A stretch of DNA of 64,000 nucleotides from Capnocytophaga bilenii. Lineage in GTDB: Bacteria > Bacteroidota > Bacteroidia > Flavobacteriales > Flavobacteriaceae. This document shows positions 44,315-52,158 of the stretch, piece after piece. The translations under genes and the position numbers were made by a program. Where the stretch lies: the NCBI RefSeq assembly GCF_017565765.1, contig NZ_JAGDYP010000001.1, forward strand, positions 338,358-402,357, in the 5' to 3' direction. Each line of letters opens with the position of its first letter. Within the stretch, counting starts at the first letter, position 1. The notes below the pieces were generated by a model. The model did not search any database. It saw only the letters and a list, made by a program, of their open reading frames with translations, and was not told where the DNA came from.

Positions 44315-44516
44315 TTGAGGTATCAAAATAATTTCATATATTTACGCTCTGAAAATTAATGTATTATGGAATTATTTAAGGGACAAAGCCTCTTAGAGTT
44401 TACTGAACGCTTTAAAACAAACTTAGATTGCGAAGAATTTTCCTACATTACATAAGGTAATACATCAAGTAACGTTTCCCAAAGTCAATTAGTATGTAAC
44501 TAAATAGACGCCTCAA
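44315..44516. mobile_element. IS1595-like remnant 2, MITE-sized internal deletion
   Basis: Both ends are kept: TTGAGGTATC at the left and GACGCCTCAA at the right, 202 bases apart. Inside are only the first ~28 codons (MELFKGQSLLEFTERFKTN) and the last few codons of the transposase. It looks like a non-autonomous derivative. Confidence 0.7.
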
Positions 44517-44577
44517 AAAGTAGTTATTCCAATAGCAAAATATTAAGAAGAATTTCAAAATAAAACAAGATAGAACA

Positions 44578-44637
44578 ATGAACAATCTATTCACCCATTA
44601 TCCTGTGAATTGGATAGACGGAATGAAGCTAAGCAGC
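44578..44637 (+). pseudogene. N-terminal fragment resembling type VI secretion protein TssK
   Basis: Twenty codons: MNNLFTHYPVNWIDGMKLSS, then abruptly into a palindromic repeat. TssK proteins start with V-x-W-x-x-G-M-x-L-x-x-x-H-F; the V-N-W-x-D-G-M-K form is what I recall for Bacteroidota type VI (iii) TssK. If right, a type VI gene cluster once lay beside this array. Confidence 0.5.
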
Positions 44638-44640
44638 AGG

Positions 44641-44719
44641 AAACACTCTTATTATACTAGGCACGAGCTAAAGTCGCTGAATACTTGGAAGCGAGTATGT
44701 GACTCGCGCCAGCAGGGGA
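44641..44719. repeat. Degenerate palindromic element GGCACGAGCT...CTCGCGCCAGCAGGGG
   Basis: Resembles 37740-37772, including the upstream ACTCTTATTATA, but with an insertion of about 35 bases (GTCGCTGAATACTTGG...) in the loop. It cuts the TssK-like fragment. Confidence 0.55.
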
Positions 44720-44764
44720 AGTAGAGGAATCTAATTGGAATAACAAAAATATAGGAGAAACAAA

Positions 44765-45415
44765 ATGGACTGGAAAATTATAATACTTTTTTTAATAGTA
44801 ACTTTTAATAGCTATAGTCAGGAAGATAAAGAATTAATAACTTTTTTGTATCATAATGCAGAAAAAATAGACATTGAAGATGATGAGTTTGACAATATCT
44901 TATCAGAATGGGATTTTCGGAATTTATATTTGTCAAAAATGATAAAAATAACATTTGGAGATAATGATACAACAGCTCGTAAATTAAAAATATTAGAAAA
45001 GATCAGAGATAGTTTTTATAAACATGCTCTAAATGAAGTGAAAAATGAATATAGAACATATAATAATATTTCAGGACCCTATTTCGTTTATCTTGTAGAA
45101 AAAAAAGACAAAGAGGTCAAGGGAATATTAGAAAAGATTATAGCAGATACTACTATGAGACATGACAATAGGGAAGAGTTAAAATCTTTCCTAAAAGAAT
45201 ATGATACTCACTATTATATTAATGGAAAGAAAAGAAATATAGAAATAAAAAAAGAAGCAAATTCATCTTCCTATACTATAAGTAAGATAAGAAACGGAGA
45301 AGAAGTAAGAGTAGTTGAAGATGGAGACGAAGGCGATTGGTTATTAATTATAACAACAGATGGAATAAAAGGATATATTCATAAAAATAATATAAAAATA
45401 GAAATCATACAATGA
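44765..45415 (+). CDS. Exported protein with C-terminal SH3-like domain
   Basis: 216 residues with a signal peptide (IIILFLIVTFNSYSQ). The first ~150 mature residues are charged and helical; residues ~160-213 look like a bacterial SH3 domain (SYTISKIRNGEEVRVVEDGDEGDWLLIITTDGIKGYIHKNNIKI), which binds peptides or wall material. First of a tight gene row (4-base overlaps at 45412 and 45801). Its job is unknown; an immunity or wall-binding role in the periplasm is possible. Confidence 0.65.
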   Translation: MDWKIIILFLIVTFNSYSQEDKELITFLYHNAEKIDIEDDEFDNILSEWDFRNLYLSKMIKITFGDNDTTARKLKILEKIRDSFYKHALNEVKNEYRTYNNISGPYFVYLVEKKDKEVKGILEKIIADTTMRHDNREELKSFLKEYDTHYYINGKKRNIEIKKEANSSSYTISKIRNGEEVRVVEDGDEGDWLLIITTDGIKGYIHKNNIKIEIIQ

Positions 45416-45804
45416 GAAATATAACAAAAATAGATTTTGAAAAAAATGCTTTTAAAAGAAATGAAAATGATAAAATAAGATTAGCCGTTAAATCTACAAT
45501 AGATGCGTTAAATTATTTTGATAAAGGAAGTAATGAAAAAGAGGATATTTCAAAAAGAACAATAGGATGGCATGGTATAGACATTTTTATTAAAAGAAAA
45601 GATGGAAAACTAACGCTTTTTCAGGAAAAACTATTTATCGAAGATAAGCATATAGATAATTTTTCACATCCAAAATACGGAAAGTGGAAAAACAATAAAA
45701 CATTAGATAAGTCTATATTTGTTTCTGTATCAGTTCATAAAACTGAAAAAGGTTTGCCAACATTATTCTATAAAACAACAGAATTAGGTTATAAAGAATT
45801 ATGA
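45412..45804 (+). CDS. Hypothetical protein in a coupled gene row
   Basis: 130 residues, very basic and without signal peptide. It contains ISKRTIGWHGIDIFIKRKDGKLTLFQEKLF and NFSHPKYGKWKNN. Not recognised. It overlaps both neighbours by 4 bases (ATGA), so it is translated with them. It could be a detached toxin-like domain between two exported partners, but I cannot show this. Confidence 0.55.
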   Translation: MRNITKIDFEKNAFKRNENDKIRLAVKSTIDALNYFDKGSNEKEDISKRTIGWHGIDIFIKRKDGKLTLFQEKLFIEDKHIDNFSHPKYGKWKNNKTLDKSIFVSVSVHKTEKGLPTLFYKTTELGYKEL

Positions 45805-46334
45805 AGAAAAGTTTTATTATTTTATTACTATTAACTCAATGTATTATTTTTGCTCAGAATAAGAAGACATATTCCACAAAAGACATATACGAGTCTTGTT
45901 GTTGGAGTGAGTCAGATGATGGCGATAGCTATTATGTCGTTGATGAAGATATTATGGGTGATCATATTTATTTATGCATTAATACAGCAAATGGTTCATT
46001 AGGTACTCATAAATGTACTAATGTTATAAAAGAAAAATTAAAAAACAATCCTTTTTTAAAGATTAATAATCAAGTTATACAATTAGAGGAAATTGATAAA
46101 ATTTATAGTTGTATACCTATGGTGCTTTGGTCTAAAAAACAGAATAACAACACCTATATCGCAATTGAATTATACACAATGTGTTATAGTAAATATTGCC
46201 ACGATTATTATTATATCTTTGTATATATGGAAAAAGGAGTTGTTATGAATTCAAAAATAATTATGAGTGAGGGTACTTTTATTGATAGCTATACAAAAAT
46301 CAAGCATTATATGCGTAATGGATTAAAATATTAA
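45801..46334 (+). CDS. Exported Cys-containing protein, paralogue of the next gene
   Basis: 177 residues with a signal peptide (FIILLLLTQCIIFAQ). The mature part aligns by eye with the next protein: NNPFLKINNQVIQLEE, CIPMVLWSKKQNNNTYIAIELYTMCYSKYCHDYYYIFVY. Conserved Cys pairs suggest disulfides in the periplasm. Putative immunity protein by location; family not recognised. Confidence 0.6.
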   Translation: MKKSFIILLLLTQCIIFAQNKKTYSTKDIYESCCWSESDDGDSYYVVDEDIMGDHIYLCINTANGSLGTHKCTNVIKEKLKNNPFLKINNQVIQLEEIDKIYSCIPMVLWSKKQNNNTYIAIELYTMCYSKYCHDYYYIFVYMEKGVVMNSKIIMSEGTFIDSYTKIKHYMRNGLKY

Positions 46335-46351
46335 TCTTTAAAAATAAAAAA

Positions 46352-46891
46352 ATGAGATTTCTTTGTTTGTTTCTGTTTTTTAATATAGCATATTCACAGC
46401 AAAATGTGAGGTATGCTAAAATAGATTTGATTGATAATCCTCCCTATTGTTGGGGGCTTCTAAACGATTCTTTTGGCAGGTATGTGATAAATATCAAAGC
46501 ATTAGATAATGACATCTATATGCTTATTGATACGAAGAATGATAGAAGGAGAGAGCCAGAGTGTTCTATCCCCAAACACAGTATAGACAACGGATATTTT
46601 CTAACCATCAATAAGCAGCAAGTGAGGTTTGACAAAACTGAGGAACTTGCATTAGACTATTGTATTCCTCTTGCTATATATTGCTCAAAAAACAAGAAGG
46701 ATACTTATGTTGCTATTGAGATGGTTGTTGCTTGTTATATGAAGGATTGCGCGACTTGTAGCTATATTTTTGTGCATCTATATGACAATAAAGTTAAGGA
46801 AGTCAAAGCAATAGGAGAGCTAGACAACGAACTCACGGATAAGAAAATAAAGTCATATATGAGCAACAATGGTTTTAAGTTTTTAAAATAA
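46352..46891 (+). CDS. Exported Cys-containing protein, paralogue of the preceding gene
   Basis: 179 residues, signal peptide FLCLFLFFNIAYSQ. Shared blocks with its neighbour are NGYFLTINKQQVRF, YCIPLAIYCSKNKKDTYVAIEMVVACYMKDCATCSYIFVH. Base usage is less AT-biased than the neighbour, so the two probably arrived separately rather than by recent tandem duplication. Confidence 0.6.
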   Translation: MRFLCLFLFFNIAYSQQNVRYAKIDLIDNPPYCWGLLNDSFGRYVINIKALDNDIYMLIDTKNDRRREPECSIPKHSIDNGYFLTINKQQVRFDKTEELALDYCIPLAIYCSKNKKDTYVAIEMVVACYMKDCATCSYIFVHLYDNKVKEVKAIGELDNELTDKKIKSYMSNNGFKFLK

Positions 46892-46893
46892 TG

Positions 46894-47251
46894 AACTTAT
46901 TTATTTTATACGGATATAAATTCAGGAGGAACTAATGGAATTTCTTTTTTAAATGGAATGAATAATGTTTGGGAAAATTATTGAGTCATATTCAATTCTG
47001 GATTAAATAGTGAAAGAACTACAATTCATGAGTGTGGACATTCGTTATCTCTTCCTCATATTTTTCAAGAAGGTGGATTAAGTGAACATGTATTTTATCA
47101 AGGATATACAGATAATTATATGGACTATGATAGGAAGAAGGTAAATGCTCCTGATTCAAGCGATAATGATTTCAAAGGAAAGATGTATTCTTTTTTTAAA
47201 TGGCAATGGGAAATAATGAGAAGAGATAGAAGTTTAATTTTTAATTATTAG
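46894..47251 (+). pseudogene. Metzincin-like metalloprotease tip, 3' fragment with an in-frame stop
   Basis: In one frame: TYLFYTDINSGGTNGISF, LNGMNNVWENY, stop (TGA), VIFNSGLNSERTTIHECGHSLSLPHIF, then YTDNYMDYD. HECGHSLSLPH gives the HExxHxxxxxH zinc site of metzincins (Ser where the usual Gly stands), and N-Y-M-D-Y is a typical Met-turn. The tip is broken by the TGA at about 46983 and lacks its 5' part. It would have been a protein-cutting toxin; the lipoprotein gene 4 bases downstream should be its immunity gene. Confidence 0.65.
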
Positions 47252-47255
47252 TCTT

Positions 47256-47759
47256 ATGAAGTATTTATTTTTATCTTATTATTTTTTTCTTTTTTGTACT
47301 AATTCTTGTGGTGTAACAGATATATATTACAATAAGAAATTTATTAAATTTAAAACAACTAAACATCAGGTTTCTAAAATAGCCTTCTATCACATTCCCT
47401 CTGATCGGCCTTTTAGTATAAATGATACAATCAATGGTATTTTTCTGACTAGAGATAGTGTTTGTTTATTTGAAAATATATATAAGGATACTCTTGTTAT
47501 AGAATCAAATATTAAAAAAAGTATCACTAAAAATAATGAGTTTTTTTTTGAAAAGATACCTTACAAATATTTAGATAATAATAATTTTAATTTTTTAAAT
47601 TATATACCTATTTGTGATGAGGAGTTTTTTTATATTGCATTATTTTTTAACAAGAATAACACAAATCCAGATATACTATGGTCTATAGATCGCAACTCAC
47701 TTCCAGAAGACTTGAAGTTTGTGATGGAGTATTATGAGAAAATAAGAGGAAGTTTATAA
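47256..47759 (+). CDS. Lipoprotein, putative immunity protein for the metzincin-like tip
   Basis: 167 residues with a hydrophobic start and lipobox CTNSC (Cys 18). The mature part is Asn/Lys-rich: VTDIYYNKKFIKFKTTKHQVSKIAFYHIPSDRPFSINDT. Not recognised. Spacing of 4 bases to the protease fragment and periplasmic placement fit a protease inhibitor acting outside the cytosol. Confidence 0.65.
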   Translation: MKYLFLSYYFFLFCTNSCGVTDIYYNKKFIKFKTTKHQVSKIAFYHIPSDRPFSINDTINGIFLTRDSVCLFENIYKDTLVIESNIKKSITKNNEFFFEKIPYKYLDNNNFNFLNYIPICDEEFFYIALFFNKNNTNPDILWSIDRNSLPEDLKFVMEYYEKIRGSL

Positions 47760-47762
47760 ACT

Positions 47763-47932
47763 TTATTCCCCTTTCTTCTCTACCAAATGCCTCAGCTCAG
47801 GGTCGTTGGTGATACGTTCTTTTTCGCGTTCAATGATTTCAACGACATCTAACTTTATTTGGCGGTAGTTGGCTTCTACCTGTTCTTTGGTGGTGTCGTT
47901 GCCGTTGGCATCGGTGAAGGAGAGGATTTGAG
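47763..47932 (-). pseudogene. 3' fragment of an unrelated gene
   Basis: The only minus-strand coding piece in the array. It reads QILSFTDANGNDTTKEQVEA, NYRQIKLDVVEIIEREKERI, TNDPELRHLVEKKGE, stop. It is GC-richer than its surroundings, like backbone DNA. The rest was lost where the IS1595-like remnant begins. Not identified. Confidence 0.5.
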
Positions 47933-48106
47933 GTATATATTCTTGGGTATCAGAATTTAACTTAGACCGCTATTTAGCTGAGTATAGTTTTAGAATCAAT
48001 CGCTCACAGAGCAAAGATACTATCTTTAACAATCTAATAAAAAGATTGATTGAAAGAAAACCTATTTTCCAATCTCAGTTGGTGTGTAGCTAAATAGACA
48101 CCTCAA
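47933..48106 (+). mobile_element. IS1595-like remnant 3 (right end)
   Basis: Codes the transposase C-terminus (YSWVSEFNLDRYLAEYSF, RINRSQSKDTIFNNLIKR) up to its stop, then the end GACACCTCAA at 48097-48106. Confidence 0.7.
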
Positions 48107-48123
48107 TAAAATTGTAATAATAT

Positions 48124-48846
48124 ATGAGAAAAATAATAGTTATATTTATCATACTAACAGCAATGGTAATATCTATTTCTATTGCATTTGTTTTGTATTA
48201 TAATCAAAAGAAAGCTATCTATTATGCTGAACACAGTTTGCTATATAAATATTGTATTGATAACTATAATGCAAATAATAGGAATTTTTTATATAATAAA
48301 TTCTTAAGCACAGTAGCACAAAAAGATGATACTTTATATAATCTTCTCAAAAAAGAAAAAATAGTTTTTTTACCTTATCATGGGTTTATATGGAAACGTT
48401 CCCAAAACATTAAAAATTACATTGACAATAATGAGTATACCTTTTCTAAATTTTTATTTTCTGATAAGAATATTTATATACAAAAGGATGTAGAAGCGCC
48501 TATAACAAGTTATAAACCATCAGTAATCTATAAATACAAAAATAATATCTTTATTGAGGATACTCTATTTAATGATAAGTTATTAAGAAATAAATATGCA
48601 GAGATTATCAACTGTCCGTTACAAAATTTTAATGCTTATCTTAATAATAAAAAAATAGAAGATTTAAATGCATTAATTCTGATGCAGACTAATAAGATAT
48701 ACTTTATATATTCTGATTTTGACAAAGAAAGTGAGGAAATTATAGCACAGATTCTAAAAGATAATTACACTTCTACGAAAGATACATTTATAGTAAAAAT
48801 CAATTATTATAATCTTAAAGATGCAGAATGTGTGTATATAAAATAA
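48124..48846 (+). CDS. Membrane-anchored protein of unknown function
   Basis: 240 residues: one N-terminal transmembrane segment (IIVIFIILTAMVISISIAFVLYY, residues 4-26), then a long periplasmic part rich in Asn, Lys and Tyr. No family recognised. Last gene of the accessory array, 18 bases after an IS1595-like end; possibly another orphan immunity gene, since the other partners in this half are also exported. Confidence 0.55.
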   Translation: MRKIIVIFIILTAMVISISIAFVLYYNQKKAIYYAEHSLLYKYCIDNYNANNRNFLYNKFLSTVAQKDDTLYNLLKKEKIVFLPYHGFIWKRSQNIKNYIDNNEYTFSKFLFSDKNIYIQKDVEAPITSYKPSVIYKYKNNIFIEDTLFNDKLLRNKYAEIINCPLQNFNAYLNNKKIEDLNALILMQTNKIYFIYSDFDKESEEIIAQILKDNYTSTKDTFIVKINYYNLKDAECVYIK

Positions 48847-48882
48847 GCTCATTTTTATTCCTCTCAATCAATTATTCCCTAT

Positions 48883-48934
48883 ATAACTCCTATATACGCC
48901 CTATATAAATAAATTGCGTATATAGGGTAGTTAT
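48883..48934. repeat. Imperfect inverted repeat ATAACTCCTATATACGC
   Basis: Left arm ATAACT-CCTATATACGC, right arm GCGTATATAGGGTAGTTAT, loop CCTATATAAATAAATT. No T run follows, so it is not a clear terminator; no gene is seen in 48847-49731 apart from element remnants. Confidence 0.5.
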
Positions 48935-48982
48935 AGGATGTTAATAATTTATAATTATTCACAAATATTTGAAAAAAAATAT

Positions 48983-49653
48983 TTGAGGTGTCAAAGTATT
49001 TTCATGTATTTGCACTCTGAAAATTAATGTATTATGAGATTGTTTAATGGATAAAACCTCTTATAGTTTACTGAACGCTTTAAAAAAGACTTAGATTGAG
49101 GGTGTCCAAAAAGTTTTATTTTAGCTTAAAACAAGCTTATTAATGAACAGAATATTTTGTAACTAATTGATTATTAACATCCCCCCTTAACACATACTCC
49201 GCTGCGCCAGCTCGCGGACTTCCTTCAAAAGGGGGGAGATGCCGAAGTAGTACTTTTAAAGATTTTTTGGACAGCTTCTTCCATAAAATGGGAAAAAGGG
49301 TATTGTTGCCGTAAAGTTATGAAATTAGTCGTCAGACTGCACATTATTTTATGCAAAAAGTCCGTGAAACTATGAAATCCAGTGAATCGCACAAAATGAA
49401 TGATAGCGTTTAGGTTGATGAATTTACCATAGGAGAAAAAAGAGGAAGGAAATACACCAAGTAAAATCTTGGATACGAGGTATATATTCTTGGGTATCAG
49501 AGTTTAATATAGACCGATATTTAGCGGAATACAGTTTTAGAATTAATCGCTCACAAAATAAAGATACTATCTTTAACAAATTAATGAAAAGAATTGTAGA
49601 ACGTTCTCCCGTTTCCCAAAGTCAATTAGCATGTAACTAAATAGATACCTCAA
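48983..49653 (+). mobile_element. IS1595-like remnant 4, both ends kept, interrupted by a MITE
   Basis: Left end TTGAGGTGTCAAAGTATTTT, right end GATACCTCAA. Transposase scraps include TERFKKDLD, QTAHYFMQKVRETMKSSES, NDSV-stop-VDEFTIG and SWIRGIYSWVSEFNIDRYLAEY...SQLACN. A MITE (49098-49278) lies inside. The most complete copy, but dead. Confidence 0.75.
49098..49278. mobile_element. MITE, copy C, nested in the IS1595-like remnant
   Basis: 181 bases, GAGGGTGTCCAAAAAGTTTT at the left and, inverted, GAAGCTGTCCAAAAAATCTT at the right; interior nearly the same as copy A. Its insertion postdates the IS1595-like element. Confidence 0.8.
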
Positions 49654-49695
49654 TAATTTTACTTCATTAAACATCTATCATTAAACATTATTTTG

Positions 49696-49703
49696 TACCT
49701 TTG
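49696..49703 (+). promoter_or_regulatory. -7 box for feoAB
   Basis: TACCTTTG after the recurrent ACATTATTTTG stretch, 28 bases before the feoA ATG. No TTG at -33 and no obvious Fur box seen. Confidence 0.55.
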
Positions 49704-49731
49704 CGCTCAAATTAAGTCTAAATAAGGTGTT

Positions 49732-49974
49732 ATGACTACACAATCATCTAAAAATCATACGGTTGCCGATCTTAAGAAAGGCGAAAAAGGCGTTATAGTT
49801 TCATTTGATGTAGATAAAATTCCCCTGAAATTGATTGAATTAGGCTGCTTTGTGGGTAGCGAAGTGGAAGTTCTGCAACGCGCTACTATGGGCGACCCTA
49901 TCTATATCCGTATGAATGAGGCTTATTTATCTATACGAAAAGATATGGCTAAAGAGTTAGTCGTTAGTGATTAG
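49732..49974 (+). CDS. feoA: Ferrous iron transport protein A
   Basis: An 80-residue SH3-like cytosolic protein that assists FeoB. The typical order is seen: DLKKGEKGVIVSFDVDKIPLKLIELGCFVGSEVEVLQRATMGDPIYIRMNEAYLSIRKDMAKEL; the LIELG-x-x-x-G-x-x-V core and GDP-I-x-I-R are family marks. It precedes feoB by 49 bases, presumably in one transcript. Confidence 0.93.
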   Translation: MTTQSSKNHTVADLKKGEKGVIVSFDVDKIPLKLIELGCFVGSEVEVLQRATMGDPIYIRMNEAYLSIRKDMAKELVVSD

Positions 49975-50023
49975 TCGCTAATCGTTAGTGGTTGAAAAAA
50001 TAATCTAATTAAGTAATATACAA

Positions 50024-52141
50024 TTGGTGAACTCAATAAAAGTTGCGCTTATAGGGAATCCTAATACAGGAAAAACATCGTTATTTAATGCGCTCACGGG
50101 GCTGAACCAGAAGGTGGGAAACTACCCTGGTATAACAGTAGAAAAAAAAATAGGACAAACGAGCTTGTGCAGCCATTGCAAGGGCGTTATTATTGACTTG
50201 CCTGGTACTTATAGCTTGAACGCAAGCTCGGAAGATGAACGCGTGGCAGTGAATGTACTACTTGACCGCAAAGGGGAATATTTCCCTGATGTGGTAGTGG
50301 TGGTGTGCGATGTGAATAACCTGAAACGGAATTTGCTTATCTTTACGCAAATAAAGGACTTGCAACTGCCTACACTGCTGGTTGTAAATATGGCTGACCA
50401 GATGGAACGAAAGGGCATCAGCCTTGACATTGCTGCGCTAGAGGCTTCGCTGCAAACAAAAGTGGTGCTTACCAGTACCCGTACGGGAATGGGTATTGAG
50501 GCGCTAAAAAAAGCAATTATGGACTACCAATCGCTGCCTATAGCCCCTTGTGTGTCGGTAGAACGAATTGATAAAAGCTACTTTGACAGTTTAGCCACTC
50601 TTTTCCCCAATGAAAACACTTATAAGCTGTGGCTTATTGTGTCGCACAACACTTATATTATTGAAAATTACAAAGAAACTGACCTTACGAGGGTAAAACA
50701 TACCAAAACAGAGAGCGAAATACGGCGAATGAAGCAAAAAGAGACGATTATTCGCTACCAATGTATCAACGAAACGCTCAAAAAGGCTTATTCGGTAGAT
50801 TATCACAAGGCACAAACCCTGCGGGCGCGCCTCGACCGCTTGCTCATTCACCCTATATTGGGCTACGTGATTTTTACGTTGGTGCTTTTGGTGCTTTTTC
50901 AGGCGGTATTCAGCTGGTCAAGCTACCCAATGGACGGGATTGAGTGGCTTTTTGCTCAACTTACAGACTGGTGTGAGTCGGTTTTGCCTGAAGGAGCTCT
51001 TACCGATTTGCTCACTAAGGGAATACTGAGTGGTATTGCGGGTATTGTGGTATTTATACCGCAAATTGCTATTCTTTTCACTTTCATTTCGCTGTTGGAA
51101 GAAAGTGGCTATATGAGTAGGGCTGTTTTTTTGATGGATAACATTATGAGGCGCTTTGGGCTAAACGGCAAGAGTGTCGTACCACTGATGTCGGGCGTGG
51201 CGTGTGCAATTCCTGCTGTGATGATTGCTCGTAATATTGAAAATTGGAAAGAACGACTCATCACTATACTGGTAACGCCTTTTATGACTTGTTCGGCGCG
51301 ATTGCCTGTGTATCTTATCATTATAAACTTGGTGATTCCTGAGGGTGATTTCTTGTTTTTCAGTTATAAGGCTTGGGCGTTTTTCGGTATGTACTTTTTG
51401 GGGGTTGCAGCGGCTTTGGTTTCGGCTTTTATCTTAGATAAGGTGCTGAAAATGAAACAACACAAGAGCTTTTTTATAGCCGAAATGCCCGACTATAAAG
51501 TGCCTATGTGGCGCAACGTGGGGATTACGGTATACGAAAAAACAAAAGGCTTCGTAACAGGGGCTGGTAAAATTATCTTATCCATCTCGGTACTACTGTG
51601 GTTCTTAGGCTCGCACGGCGTGGGTGAACGCTATAACACCATAGAACAACGTGCCGACACTTTGGCAGCCGAACAACAATGGGACGAAGACCAGAAAAAC
51701 CATTATATAGAGGGCGAGCAGCTAGAATATTCATTTTTAGGGTATATAGGCAAGGCAATAGAGCCTGTATTTCGTCCGTTGGGATATGATTGGAAAATAA
51801 GCATAGGAGTAGTGGCTTCGTTTGCAGCGCGCGAGGTGTTTATCAGTACACTATCATCGGTATATAGCCTTGGCGGTGATTTAGATACTGAAGGTGAAGA
51901 GGGGGAACGTACTATATTGGCAAAAATGCGTAGCGAACTGCGTGCCGATGGTACACCTATATATACTTTGGGTACGGGTATTTCGCTTTTGCTATACTAT
52001 GCTTTTGCTATGCAATGCCTTAGTACAGTGGCGATAGTGCGCAAAGAAACCAATAGCTGGAAATGGACGGCTATACAATGGTTTTTTATGACGGGGGTAG
52101 CATATATCAGTGCAATGTTGGCGTTTTTATTGATTAAATAA
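50024..52141 (+). CDS. feoB: Ferrous iron transporter FeoB
   Basis: Inner-membrane Fe(II) transporter with an N-terminal GTPase. G1 is GNPNTGKTS (residues 11-19), switch G2 ...GNYPGITVEKK, G3 DLPGTYSL, G4 NMAD; membrane part with two Gate domains (GYMSRAVFLMDNIMRRFGLNGKSVVPLMSGVACAIPAVMIARNI and ITILVTPFMTCSARLPVYLIII). The 705 residues are complete. The start is unusual: the frame offers only TTG (50024) or GTG (50027) before NSIKVALIGNPN and no ATG, so translation probably starts at GTG. FeoC is absent, as usual in Bacteroidota. Confidence 0.95.
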   Translation: MVNSIKVALIGNPNTGKTSLFNALTGLNQKVGNYPGITVEKKIGQTSLCSHCKGVIIDLPGTYSLNASSEDERVAVNVLLDRKGEYFPDVVVVVCDVNNLKRNLLIFTQIKDLQLPTLLVVNMADQMERKGISLDIAALEASLQTKVVLTSTRTGMGIEALKKAIMDYQSLPIAPCVSVERIDKSYFDSLATLFPNENTYKLWLIVSHNTYIIENYKETDLTRVKHTKTESEIRRMKQKETIIRYQCINETLKKAYSVDYHKAQTLRARLDRLLIHPILGYVIFTLVLLVLFQAVFSWSSYPMDGIEWLFAQLTDWCESVLPEGALTDLLTKGILSGIAGIVVFIPQIAILFTFISLLEESGYMSRAVFLMDNIMRRFGLNGKSVVPLMSGVACAIPAVMIARNIENWKERLITILVTPFMTCSARLPVYLIIINLVIPEGDFLFFSYKAWAFFGMYFLGVAAALVSAFILDKVLKMKQHKSFFIAEMPDYKVPMWRNVGITVYEKTKGFVTGAGKIILSISVLLWFLGSHGVGERYNTIEQRADTLAAEQQWDEDQKNHYIEGEQLEYSFLGYIGKAIEPVFRPLGYDWKISIGVVASFAAREVFISTLSSVYSLGGDLDTEGEEGERTILAKMRSELRADGTPIYTLGTGISLLLYYAFAMQCLSTVAIVRKETNSWKWTAIQWFFMTGVAYISAMLAFLLIK

Positions 52142-52158
52142 GCTAGTAAATTGATTTT

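Noticed and set aside
48883-48934. Terminator or riboswitch
   Set aside because: An inverted repeat is present but there is no T run and no known riboswitch core; left as a plain repeat.
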